From JAQVYV01 sp964507305 (GTDB taxonomy: Bacteria > Bacillota > Clostridia > Saccharofermentanales > UBA5734): a stretch of 26,120 nucleotides of DNA. Below the pieces are notes generated by a model. That model had not been told where the DNA came from, did no database searches, and worked only from the letters and a program-made list of their open reading frames with translations. Both the position numbers and the translations under genes were made by a program. The stretch lies in contig CAZDPQ010000027.1 of NCBI GenBank assembly GCA_964507305.1, forward strand, positions 1 through 26,120, read 5' to 3'. Of the stretch, positions 15,394-22,129 are shown piece by piece (within the stretch, counting starts at the first letter, position 1; each line of letters opens with the position of its first letter).

Positions 15394-15583
15394 ACCGCCT
15401 CGCGTCCCGCACCCCGTCCCGGCTCCGCCGGTCCGGGCAGCACCCGCCGTTCCCCGCGCTCCCGGCGCAGCCGGAGCATCCGACGCAGCCTCCGCGCCTG
15501 TTCCGCCGGATGAGCGACCGCGCCGCCAGTACAGTGCAGGCGGCGATCGCAATCAATATCACAAAATCCGGCATCCTCATCAT
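15356..15583 (-). CDS. FeoB-associated Cys-rich membrane protein
   Basis: A 75-residue small membrane protein. It has one transmembrane helix at about residues 6-25 (FVILIAIAACTVLAARSLI), a basic patch (RRNRRGG), then a Cys cluster GGCVGCSGCA and GGCC, followed by a polar tail. This plan matches the short proteins commonly encoded right after feoB in Clostridia, thought to help or regulate iron passage. Three near-adjacent ATGs exist; GAGG (in TTTGAGGTAC) favours the first or second. It starts 11 bases after the feoB stop and runs 38 bases into the DtxR-type gene. The tail is longer than usual for this family, and the extension (about residues 50-75) is coded mostly in the region overlapping or leading into that gene. 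Confidence 0.8.
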   Translation of the reverse strand: MMRMPDFVILIAIAACTVLAARSLIRRNRRGGCVGCSGCAGSAGNGGCCPDRRSRDGVRDARRYGKSSRIGGKLS

Positions 15584-15594
15584 TGTACCTCAAA

Positions 15595-17601
15595 TCAGAA
15601 AAACAGGCTACCCGCCCGGTACACCGCGAACGCCGCCAGCCAGGCGATCACGCACTGGATGGCCGCGACGCCTGCCGCCAGCGCGCCGGAGCGCAGTTCG
15701 CGCTTCATGGCCGCGATGGCTGCGACGCAAGGGGTGTACAGCAATGTGAACACAAGAAAACTCGCGGCCGTCAGCGGCGTGAAAAGAGTGCCCAGCGCGG
15801 CGCCCAGGTCTTTCACACCGGTGCCCGTCAGGACGCCCAGCGTGCTGATGACTGCTTCTTTCGCCGTGAACCCGCTGATCAGCGACGTGGCGACGCGCCA
15901 GTCCGCAAATCCGAGCGGCCTCAGGGCCGGCGCGGCAAGGCGTCCGATCATGGCAAGGAGGCTGCCGGCATGGTCCTGTACCACGTTCAGCCGTGTGTCG
16001 AAGGTCTGCAGGAACCAGACGATCATCGACGCCAGGAAGATGACGGTGAACGCCCTTTGCAGAAAATCCCTTGCTTTCTCCCACATCAGCAGGAGAACGC
16101 TCCGGGCCGAGGGCATCCGGTAATTCGGAAGCTCCATCACGAACGGGACCGGATAGCCTTTGAATGCGGTCCGGTTGAGCACGAGAGCGGTAAGGATGCC
16201 GGCCAGGATGCCCGTCCCATAGAGCGCGATCATGACCAGCGCTGCGTGATCCGGAAAGAAGGCGGCCGAAAAGATGGCGTAGATCGGGATCTTCGCGGAG
16301 CAGCTCATGAACGGGGTCAGCAGGATGGTCATCTTCCGGTCGCGCCCGGAAGCCAGGGTGCGCGTGGCCATGATCGCCGGCACCGAGCATCCGAAGCCGA
16401 TCAGCATCGGAACGAAACTGCGCCCGGAAAGCCCGATCCGCCGAAGCAGCTTGTCCATGACGAACGCGATGCGCGCCATATAGCCGGTGTCCTCCAGGAT
16501 GGAGAGGAAGAAAAACAAGGTGACGATGAGCGGAAGGAAGCTCAGGACGCTGCCGACCCCGGTGAAGATCCCGTCGATCACCAGGCTTTGCACGACGGGG
16601 TTGATGCCGTATGCGGTCAGCCCCTTGTCTGCGAGGTCGGATAGGGCGGTGATGCCGAGCGCCATCCAGCCGCTCAGGAGCGAGCCGATCACGCCGAATG
16701 TCAGCCAGAAAACGAGAAAAAGGATGCCGAGAAAAAGCGGGATCGCAAGATACCGGTTCGTCAGGATGCTGTCGATCCGGACGCTCCGCTGGTGCTCTCT
16801 GCTCACCCTGCACCGGGTCACCGTTTCGGCGCAGACCTTCTCGATAAAGGCGTACCGCATGTCCGCCAGGGCGGCGTTGCGGTCCATGCCGTGCTCCGTC
16901 TCCATTTCGACGATGCTGTGCCCGATCAGCTCCTGTTCGTTGCGGTCCAGGCCCAGTCTCGCGGCGATCGTCTCGTCGCCTTCGACCAGCTTGGTCGCCG
17001 CGAATCGTGCCGCGATGCCCGCGCGGTCGGCATGGTCCTCGATGATGTGCGAGACGGCGTGGATGCAGCGGTGGACGGGGCCGCTTTCGCAGAAATCGAT
17101 CACTTCCGGATAAACCCTGTCCTTCGCGACGCGGACGATGCTCCCGACCAGTTCGCCGATCCCTTCTTTCTTCGACGCGCTGATGGGGATGACCGGGATG
17201 CCGAGACGCTCCGACATCCCCGCGATGTCGATCGTCCCGCCGTTGCTGCGGACTTCATCCATCATGTTGAGCGCGAGCACCATCGGGATGTGAAGCTCCA
17301 GAAGCTGGAGCGTGAGGTAAAGGTTCCGTTCGATATTGGAGGCATCGACGATGTTGATGATCCCATCGGGCTTCCCGTCCAGGAGAAAATCCCGCGTGAC
17401 GATCTCTTCGCCGGTATACGGGCGGATGGAATAGATGCCGGGAAGGTCCACGACGGAGCAGTCTTTTCTGGACTGGATCACGCCGATCTTCTGTTCGATC
17501 GTCACGCCGGGAAAATTGCCGACACGCTGGCTGGATCCCGTCAGCTGGTTGAACAGCGTGGTCTTACCGCAATTCTGATTCCCCGCAAGGGCAAACACCA
17601 T
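15595..17601 (-). CDS. feoB: Ferrous iron transporter FeoB
   Basis: A 668-residue inner-membrane Fe(II) uptake protein. The N-terminal G domain shows G1 GNQNCGKTT (7-15), G3 DLPG (52-55) and G4 NMMD (112-115), plus RVGNFPGVTIEQK in the switch I region. A helical GDI-like segment follows, then the membrane domain with Gate motifs (GLSGRSFVPMLIGFGCSVPA, MTILLTPFMSCSAKIPIYA, FTAKEAVISTLGVLTG) including conserved Cys residues. The length is normal for a FeoB without an extra C-terminal domain. The start is ATG 17601, preceded by GGAGG with 9-base spacing, inside the end of feoA (38-base overlap). Expression should be co-controlled with feoA by the metal-responsive boxes upstream. Confidence 0.97.
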   Translation of the reverse strand: MVFALAGNQNCGKTTLFNQLTGSSQRVGNFPGVTIEQKIGVIQSRKDCSVVDLPGIYSIRPYTGEEIVTRDFLLDGKPDGIINIVDASNIERNLYLTLQLLELHIPMVLALNMMDEVRSNGGTIDIAGMSERLGIPVIPISASKKEGIGELVGSIVRVAKDRVYPEVIDFCESGPVHRCIHAVSHIIEDHADRAGIAARFAATKLVEGDETIAARLGLDRNEQELIGHSIVEMETEHGMDRNAALADMRYAFIEKVCAETVTRCRVSREHQRSVRIDSILTNRYLAIPLFLGILFLVFWLTFGVIGSLLSGWMALGITALSDLADKGLTAYGINPVVQSLVIDGIFTGVGSVLSFLPLIVTLFFFLSILEDTGYMARIAFVMDKLLRRIGLSGRSFVPMLIGFGCSVPAIMATRTLASGRDRKMTILLTPFMSCSAKIPIYAIFSAAFFPDHAALVMIALYGTGILAGILTALVLNRTAFKGYPVPFVMELPNYRMPSARSVLLLMWEKARDFLQRAFTVIFLASMIVWFLQTFDTRLNVVQDHAGSLLAMIGRLAAPALRPLGFADWRVATSLISGFTAKEAVISTLGVLTGTGVKDLGAALGTLFTPLTAASFLVFTLLYTPCVAAIAAMKRELRSGALAAGVAAIQCVIAWLAAFAVYRAGSLFF

Positions 17602-17839
17602 TCGGGCCGTCCTCCGCTGTTTCTTCCACTTCGATCCGGCTGCCGTCATCCTTGCGGAGCGTCAGCTCGTACCCCCGGATGCACAGCTCCAGCGGGTCGC
17701 CCATGGGCGCGACCTTGCGGACAACGACCCGCGTCCTGGGGATGAGGCCCATGTCCAGAAGCCTGCAGCGAAGCGCTCCGCTGCCCCCCACCTTACGGAT
17801 GATCGCCGTCCGGCCGACCGGAAGTCTGTCCAGTGTCAT
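17564..17839 (-). CDS. feoA: FeoA SH3-like protein of the ferrous iron transport system
   Basis: A 91-residue cytoplasmic SH3-like protein that assists FeoB. Typical features are the opening MTLDRLPVGRTAIIRKV, then CRLLDMGLIPRTRVVVRKVAPMGDPLELCIRGYELTLRKDD. It carries a short Cys-containing end (GVCPCGESELR) that is more than the core domain needs. AGAGGG lies upstream of the ATG. It is the first gene of the feo unit, with a leader of about 100 bases after the promoter and operators. Confidence 0.95.
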   Translation of the reverse strand: MTLDRLPVGRTAIIRKVGGSGALRCRLLDMGLIPRTRVVVRKVAPMGDPLELCIRGYELTLRKDDGSRIEVEETAEDGPNGVCPCGESELR

Positions 17840-17917
17840 GGAAGCATCCCTCTCTCATACGATCATGACGGCCCGCAGGGTCCTCCGACGGAGGCTGTCC
17901 CGCCCGGCCGGGTATGA

Positions 17918-17953
17918 GTTAGCTATCACTAACCAAAGTTAGCTTACCATAAC
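17918..17953. promoter_or_regulatory. Tandem DtxR-type operator dyads upstream of feoA
   Basis: Two 16-bp imperfect palindromes, GTTAGCTATCACTAAC (17918-17933) and GTTAGCTTACCATAAC (17938-17953), lie 20 bp apart, so four alternately oriented GTTAG/CTAAC-type half sites line up on one face of the helix over two turns. The half sites match the core of the known IdeR/DtxR box (GGTTAG...CTAACC). The double site overlaps the predicted -10 of feoA. Confidence 0.75.
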
Positions 17954-17969
17954 TCCAGAGAGAAATCAA
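17941..17969 (-). promoter_or_regulatory. Possible feoA promoter
   Basis: On the minus strand TTGATT (17969-17964) and TAAGCT (17946-17941) are 17 bases apart; the -10 match is weak. A second small palindrome, AAATCAAGTGATTT (17963-17976), covers the -35. The position relative to the operator boxes fits repression by blocking polymerase. Confidence 0.4.
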
Positions 17970-17983
17970 GTGATTTTCCTGAT

Positions 17984-18007
17984 CATCGGCCGTTCATTTT
18001 ACCGATG
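17984..18007 (-). terminator. Weak hairpin after the NifX-like gene
   Basis: CATCGG (17984-17989) and CCGATG (18002-18007) can pair around a 12-base loop, 38 bases past the stop codon at 18045. No T-run follows on the minus strand, so termination is uncertain. Confidence 0.25.
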
Positions 18008-18044
18008 GCCGGCAGACCATTTCTACGCGTCCAGACGGCAGAAA

Positions 18045-18404
18045 TCAATCGCCGCATTCATCGGCATGGCGATGTTCATGACATACCGAGCCGGTCGTCT
18101 TCAGTTCGCCCTTCAGGTATTTCTCCACAGCTTCCCGCGCGTCCCCCGAAGCTCCGGTAACGACTTCGACATTCCGATCATTGAAAATCTCGACCGCGCC
18201 GCCGCCCATTCCTCCGCTGATGATCACATTAACGCCTCTGTCGGCCAGATAATTCGGTAAAAAGCCGGGCCGGTGTCCCGGATTCTCTACGGATTCCCCG
18301 CGAAGGATCCTGTTTCCATCGACATCGAAAATCCAGAAATTTTCACAATGCCCGAAATGCTCCGTCACCGATTTCCCTTCTCCTGCAACCGCGATCCTCA
18401 ACAT
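18045..18404 (-). CDS. NifX/NifB-type dinitrogenase iron-molybdenum cofactor-like protein, His/Cys tail
   Basis: A 119-residue cytoplasmic protein of the FeMo-co-binding/orange-protein fold. Landmarks are MLRIAVAGEGKSVTEHFGHCENFWIFDVD and LADRGVNVIISGGMGGGAVEIFNDRNVEVVTGASGDAREAVEKYLKGEL. The tail VCHEHRHADECGD is rich in His and Cys, which suggests metal binding. GAGGAGGG precedes the ATG by 6 bases, and the start overlaps the end of the C_GCAxxG_C_C gene by 7 bases. It is the last gene of the Mrp/MinD operon. No nitrogenase genes are visible, so a role in handling another metal-sulfur cluster is more likely than nitrogen fixation. Confidence 0.9.
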   Translation of the reverse strand: MLRIAVAGEGKSVTEHFGHCENFWIFDVDGNRILRGESVENPGHRPGFLPNYLADRGVNVIISGGMGGGAVEIFNDRNVEVVTGASGDAREAVEKYLKGELKTTGSVCHEHRHADECGD

Positions 18405-18937
18405 AAAACTCCCTCCTCATTCTCTATGATTTCCGGTATCCTGCCTGTCACTGAACCTGCCGCAGCCCCGCCGCGGCTCCTGATATATTCATCCACGATT
18501 TCAGCCGCGTGCGCCACGAGCTCCGCGCACGGCCTTGCTTTGTAATATGTCTCCGTCCTTTTCTCCGGGAGCGGATCGTTGTGCTTCTCCTCCAGCCCGA
18601 GCAGCTCCCTGCAGATGAGGGATCCGTTCCGGTCCGTGAAGCGCGCCGCCAGGGTCTGGACCAGACGGTAATGCTCGGTTTTTCCGCCGATGTCCCGGGG
18701 ATCCGCATACCCGTACAGGGTCCCGACGACCAGAAACATGCCGCTGACCGCTCCGCATACTTCACGGAGCCGTCCCATGCCGCCCCCGAATGATGAAGCG
18801 GTCTTCAGCGCATCTTCAAAGCCGATCCCCGTCACATCGCAGAATGCGGCAAAGACGGACTGGCAGCAGTTGTACCCCTTGAGAAACAGTTCCTTTGCCG
18901 CAGCGGAATGTCCGCCGCAGGCATCATGCTCATCCAT
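18398..18937 (-). CDS. C_GCAxxG_C_C family redox-type protein
   Basis: A 179-residue cytoplasmic protein of a Cys-rich family common in anaerobes. Visible are LFLKGYNCCQSVFAAF, SSFGGGMGRLREVCGAVSGMFLVVG with the CGAVSG motif, and later Cys residues in LICRELLG and RPCAELV. The conserved Cys set suggests metal or redox function, but no reaction is established. The start is ATG 18937, 7 bases after GGGAGA; sixteen codons upstream in frame are basic noise from the Mrp gene. It overlaps the mrp-like gene by 8 bases. The last 25 residues (RGGAAAGSVTGRIPEIIENEEGVLC) lie beyond the core family and end in Cys. Confidence 0.9.
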   Translation of the reverse strand: MDEHDACGGHSAAAKELFLKGYNCCQSVFAAFCDVTGIGFEDALKTASSFGGGMGRLREVCGAVSGMFLVVGTLYGYADPRDIGGKTEHYRLVQTLAARFTDRNGSLICRELLGLEEKHNDPLPEKRTETYYKARPCAELVAHAAEIVDEYIRSRGGAAAGSVTGRIPEIIENEEGVLC

Positions 18938-19829
18938 CCGCTTTTCTCCCGCTCGTTGTTTCGAGGATCTTCGCGACCGGCTCAAACCAGTCTCCGTCGA
19001 AGAGCTCGATCATCCCCCGGTCGCAGGCTGCGGAGATCCTCGGATCGACCGGCAGCCTGGCAAGCACTTCCAGTCCGAACTTCTCCGCGACTTCATCAAG
19101 ATGGCTTTCCCCGAAAATCTTATATTCTTTGCCATTATCCGGACACTTGAAGTACGACATGTTTTCGACGAGACCGATCACCGGGATCTCCATCATCTCC
19201 GCCATCCGGACAGCCTTGGACACGATCATGGAAACAAGCTCCTGAGGAGAGGTGACGATGATGATGCCGTCGACGGCGATCGACTGGAACACGGTCAAAG
19301 GAACATCGCCCGTTCCGGGCGGCATGTCCAGAAACATGAAATCCACATTTCCCCAGATGACCTCGGTCCAGAACTGCTTCACCGTATTGCCCAGGATCGG
19401 GCCCCGCCAGATCACCGGATCGGTGGCATGATCAAGGAGCAGGTTGATCGACATGATATCGATTCCGGTCTTGCTCCTGGAGGGGAACAGCCCCATTTCG
19501 CTGCCCTTTGCCTTTTCCCGGATCCCGAACGCTTTCGGGATGGACGGGCCGGTGATATCGGCGTCCAGGATCGCAACATGGTAGCCCATCCGGTTCATCG
19601 TGACCGCCAGCATGGAAGTCACCGCCGACTTCCCGACGCCGCCTTTGCCGCTGACGACGCCGATCACCTTGCGGATATGGCTCAGCTCATGCGGAGCGGT
19701 CCTGAAATCTTGTTTCCCGCTCGCCCGGCCTCCCGGATCCTCCGCTCTATTCGACGTTTTCGTTTCTCCGGCCCTGTCTGCGCAGTCTTTTTCGCAGCTG
19801 CCGCAATTCAAGCTGCAGTTCTCGCTCAT
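18930..19829 (-). CDS. Mrp/NBP35-family P-loop ATPase (Fe-S carrier), one C-terminal Cys missing
   Basis: A 299-residue cytoplasmic ATPase. The N-terminus holds a Cys cluster (C5, C9, C12, C16 in CSLNCGSCEKDC), then a Gly-rich spacer, then the deviant Walker A GKGGVGKS (61-68). Further landmarks are AILDADITGPSIPKAFG, FMFLDMPPGTGDVPLTV and LVENMSYFKC. In Mrp proteins the last is normally a CPxC pair that binds a bridging Fe-S cluster; here it reads CPDN, with Cys229 kept and Asn at 232 (codon AAT). The cluster may therefore be bound by the N-terminal Cys set. AAGGAG lies 11 bases before the ATG. The gene sits between the second MinD and the C_GCAxxG_C_C protein; the gap to the MinD gene is 27 bases. 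Confidence 0.93.
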   Translation of the reverse strand: MSENCSLNCGSCEKDCADRAGETKTSNRAEDPGGRASGKQDFRTAPHELSHIRKVIGVVSGKGGVGKSAVTSMLAVTMNRMGYHVAILDADITGPSIPKAFGIREKAKGSEMGLFPSRSKTGIDIMSINLLLDHATDPVIWRGPILGNTVKQFWTEVIWGNVDFMFLDMPPGTGDVPLTVFQSIAVDGIIIVTSPQELVSMIVSKAVRMAEMMEIPVIGLVENMSYFKCPDNGKEYKIFGESHLDEVAEKFGLEVLARLPVDPRISAACDRGMIELFDGDWFEPVAKILETTSGRKADG

Positions 19830-19856
19830 GGTTCATGACACTCCTTCATTCTTCGT

Positions 19857-20735
19857 TTATCGAAACAGGATCTCCATCGTGTTCCTGTAGACTTCCGCTG
19901 CCGCGCGGCCGGCGGGACAGTCGACATCCGCCAGGGTCAGTCCTCTGTTCACTGCTTTCACCGCCTCGGGATCATACGGGATCCTGCCGGTAAAAGGCAG
20001 CCCTCTCTCCTTGCAGATCCGCTCGATCTTCCGTGTATTGGCAGGACTGGTGTCATATTTATTGACACAGACGGCTGTTTTCATATGAAAAATCGCTGCG
20101 GTCTGCAGGATCCTCTCCATGTCGCTGATACCCGAAACCGAAGGCTCCGCGACGATCAGTACCATGTCCGCGCCGCTCAGCGACGCGATGACGGGGCACC
20201 CGATCCCCGGAGAACCATCGATGATCGCGAGGCCGGTCCCTTCCGGTACGGCTTCCTTCATCCGTTTCTTCACTTCCGTCACCAGCATTCCCGAATTCCC
20301 GCTGCCCATCCGGAGCCGCGCTGTCGAAAAAACCGCATCTGCGCCGGCATACCGGATCAGATCGCCGGCAACGGCAGGCTCCATCGCGACCGCATCGGCC
20401 GGGCAGACCAGCCGGCAAACCCCGCAGCCCTCGCAGGCAAACGGATCCGCCCGGCAGACGCTCCCGTCTCCGCCGGCGTACGAAATCGCGCCGAACCGGC
20501 AGGCTTCGATGCATAATCCGCATCCGGTGCATTTCTCCGGATCGATCACAGCCCTGGGCATGCCGTAATAGTTCGAGCGTTCCGGCTCTGCTGAGAGAGA
20601 AAGGATCAGGTGAAGATTCGGAGCGTCCACGTCGCAGTCCGCGCACGCCCGTACGCCAGCCATCCGGATGAACGCACCGGCTATCGTGGTCTTTCCGGTG
20701 CCGCCTTTGCCGCTGAGGATCAGCAATTGCTTCAC
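19857..20735 (-). CDS. MinD-superfamily ATPase with inserted 2[4Fe-4S] ferredoxin domain (second copy)
   Basis: 292 residues, cytoplasmic. Walker A is LSGKGGTGKTT (8-17). Two ferredoxin motifs follow: Cys 69, 72, 75, 79 and Cys 101, 104, 107, 111, each ending in the usual Pro or near equivalent. The switch segment LAIIDGSPGIGCPVIAS and VLIVAEPSVSGISDMERIL are typical of the family. The start is GTG, forced by GGAGGT 6 bases upstream and by the 4-base GTGA overlap with the preceding stop; 63 upstream in-frame codons are noise. Such proteins occur in pairs beside NifX-like and Mrp proteins, including the ORP gene set of Desulfovibrio. They probably couple ATP hydrolysis and electron transfer to cluster assembly; the exact reaction is unknown. 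Confidence 0.93.
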   Translation of the reverse strand: MKQLLILSGKGGTGKTTIAGAFIRMAGVRACADCDVDAPNLHLILSLSAEPERSNYYGMPRAVIDPEKCTGCGLCIEACRFGAISYAGGDGSVCRADPFACEGCGVCRLVCPADAVAMEPAVAGDLIRYAGADAVFSTARLRMGSGNSGMLVTEVKKRMKEAVPEGTGLAIIDGSPGIGCPVIASLSGADMVLIVAEPSVSGISDMERILQTAAIFHMKTAVCVNKYDTSPANTRKIERICKERGLPFTGRIPYDPEAVKAVNRGLTLADVDCPAGRAAAEVYRNTMEILFR

Positions 20736-21586
20736 GGGCGTACCTCCTTCCGGATCCGGTCGAATATCGATGCGAACAAGTCCTTGTACCGGTCGCTCTC
20801 GCGGGCGGCGATCCCGCCCGCCGCGTGGATCGTACCCAGGACGCCGTCGAACGGGATGCGGCCGGTTACCGGGATCCCCCGTTCCGCACAGTAGGTCTCC
20901 GCCGGATTTTCTCCCGCCAGGCATTTATTGAGAACCACTCCGTGCGGCTTGCCGAACAGCCTGACCAATTCAAGGGCCATATCGAGGTTGTGGACGCCGA
21001 AAACCGTCGGTTCCGAGACCAGTAGGCAGTAATCGGCTGTCCGTATGCTTTCCATCACGATACAGGCACTTCCCGGCGGGCAATCGATCAGAACCGGCTG
21101 TCCATCCGGGATCTTCTCCGCAAGAAGCTGCCGGATGATCGGCACGCCGGACGCTTCCCCCGAATCCAGGATCCCCGTGATCACGGTGACATCGCGGGAA
21201 AGTCCCGCCTGCACTTTGCCGATCACCCTGTCCCGTTCCGTGATCGCCTTATCCGGGCACACCAACGTGCAGCCGCCGCAGGAATGGCAGATTTCTTCAA
21301 AAAGAAGCGGCAGGCCTTTGACAAAAGCAAGCGCATGGAACCGGCAAAAGTCAACACACCGGCGGCAGCCGCTGCAAAGATCCGCGTCCACAACAGGGAT
21401 CCTGACCGAAACCGCATCTTCGCGGAGGATCTCCGGCTTGAAAAACAAATGCCCGTCAGGCTCCTCGACATCGCAGTCGATATAGACGGCACTGCCCGCC
21501 GCCGCGGCCATGTTGACGGAAAGCAGGGTTTTGCCCGTTCCGCCCTTGCCGCTCAGGACGGCGATCCGGATGCCTTTATCCTCCAT
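20732..21586 (-). CDS. MinD-superfamily ATPase with inserted 2[4Fe-4S] ferredoxin domain (first copy)
   Basis: 284 residues, cytoplasmic, paralogous to the next gene. Walker A is LSGKGGTGKT (11-20), with YIDCDVEEPDGHLFF as the family switch. The ferredoxin insert has Cys 71, 74, 77, 81 and Cys 100, 103, 106, 110. VLIDCPPGSACIVMES and LLVSEPTVFGVHNLDMAL complete the ATPase core. The start at 21586 (MEDKGIRI) is preceded by GAGGG at 11 bases; a Met six codons earlier lacks a ribosome site. It overlaps the upstream NifX-like gene by 11 bases and the downstream MinD gene by 4. A heterodimer of the two MinD proteins is a reasonable inference from their pairing. Confidence 0.93.
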   Translation of the reverse strand: MEDKGIRIAVLSGKGGTGKTLLSVNMAAAAGSAVYIDCDVEEPDGHLFFKPEILREDAVSVRIPVVDADLCSGCRRCVDFCRFHALAFVKGLPLLFEEICHSCGGCTLVCPDKAITERDRVIGKVQAGLSRDVTVITGILDSGEASGVPIIRQLLAEKIPDGQPVLIDCPPGSACIVMESIRTADYCLLVSEPTVFGVHNLDMALELVRLFGKPHGVVLNKCLAGENPAETYCAERGIPVTGRIPFDGVLGTIHAAGGIAARESDRYKDLFASIFDRIRKEVRP

Positions 21587-21941
21587 GCCCGTGAAATCCC
21601 TCATGGAAATCATGGAGCAGCGCGAGCTCGTCCTTCCGGAAAGCCTCGATGTTCTCCCGCGCCGTTCCCGGGATCGTTTTATAGACCAATACCTCAGCCT
21701 TACCCAGCACTTCCGCCGCATTCGCCCCGCACCGGGGCACCAATACGGCCTTCGCTCCGCTGTCCGCGATCACCTGAGCCGCCCGGATCCCCGCGCCGCC
21801 CCTGCTGGCCGCTGCTTCGTTGTCTAAAAACAAGAGCTCTCCCGTGACGGTATGGTAAAGTAAAAAATATGGGGCCCGCCCGAATGACGGGCAGACGCCG
21901 GACTCCAGCATTTTCTCATCGACCGGTATCGCGATCCTCAT
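21576..21941 (-). CDS. NifX/NifB-type dinitrogenase iron-molybdenum cofactor-like protein, His-rich tail
   Basis: A 121-residue cytoplasmic protein of the same fold as the last gene of the operon. It begins MRIAIPVDEKMLESGVCPSFGRAPYFLLY and contains SRGGAGIRAAQVIADSGAKAVLVPRCGANAAEVL. The tail HDFHEGFHGHGG is His-rich, a possible metal site. GGGAGG lies 5 bases before the ATG. It is the first gene behind the strong promoter at 21997-22024. Confidence 0.92.
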   Translation of the reverse strand: MRIAIPVDEKMLESGVCPSFGRAPYFLLYHTVTGELLFLDNEAAASRGGAGIRAAQVIADSGAKAVLVPRCGANAAEVLGKAEVLVYKTIPGTARENIEAFRKDELALLHDFHEGFHGHGG

Positions 21942-21996
21942 GGCAACCTCCCTCTCCGGCGCTGCCGGAACCTCTCCTATCGCTTTTTACGTGTTC

Positions 21997-22024
21997 ATTG
22001 TACCATGTTATTGGCATATGTCAA
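21997..22024 (-). promoter_or_regulatory. Near-consensus sigma-A promoter of the NifX-MinD-Mrp operon
   Basis: On the minus strand TTGACA (22024-22019) is perfect and TACAAT (22002-21997) matches 5 of 6, with a 16-base spacer. It is the best promoter in the window and lies about 55 bases before the first start codon. Confidence 0.8.
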
Positions 22025-22026
22025 TA
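22009..22026. promoter_or_regulatory. 18-bp palindrome over the -35, candidate operator
   Basis: TATTGGCATATGTCAATA is an inverted repeat matching at 16 of 18 positions, centred on CATATG. It covers the whole -35 and part of the spacer of the operon promoter, and another CATATG lies at 22033-22038. A repressor bound here would block polymerase. No regulator for it is encoded within the operon. Confidence 0.6.
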
Positions 22027-22040
22027 ATTCCGCATATGAA

Positions 22041-22075
22041 AACTGCCGGGAAGTCACGGGGATCTTCCGGCAGTT
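22041..22075 (-). terminator. Rho-independent terminator of the HerA-like gene
   Basis: On the minus strand AACTGCCGGAAG pairs with CTTCCCGGCAGTT (one bulged base) around a 10-base loop, and the stem runs directly into TTTTC. It begins 54 bases past the stop codon at 22130 and ends just before the next promoter. Confidence 0.8.
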
Positions 22076-22129
22076 CGGCATCTCCGGCACCTGTTCACCG
22101 CTGCCGGCGGCGGTATCCCGAACGAAGCG

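Noticed and set aside
15608..16813. 401-codon minus-strand frame inside feoB in another frame
   Set aside because: It is Arg/Asp/His-rich and without motifs, while the overlapping frame is an intact FeoB.
18045..21941. Nitrogen fixation cluster
   Set aside because: NifX/NifB-like small domains are present, but no nifHDK or true NifB is visible; ferredoxin-MinD and Mrp partners point to another metal-sulfur function.
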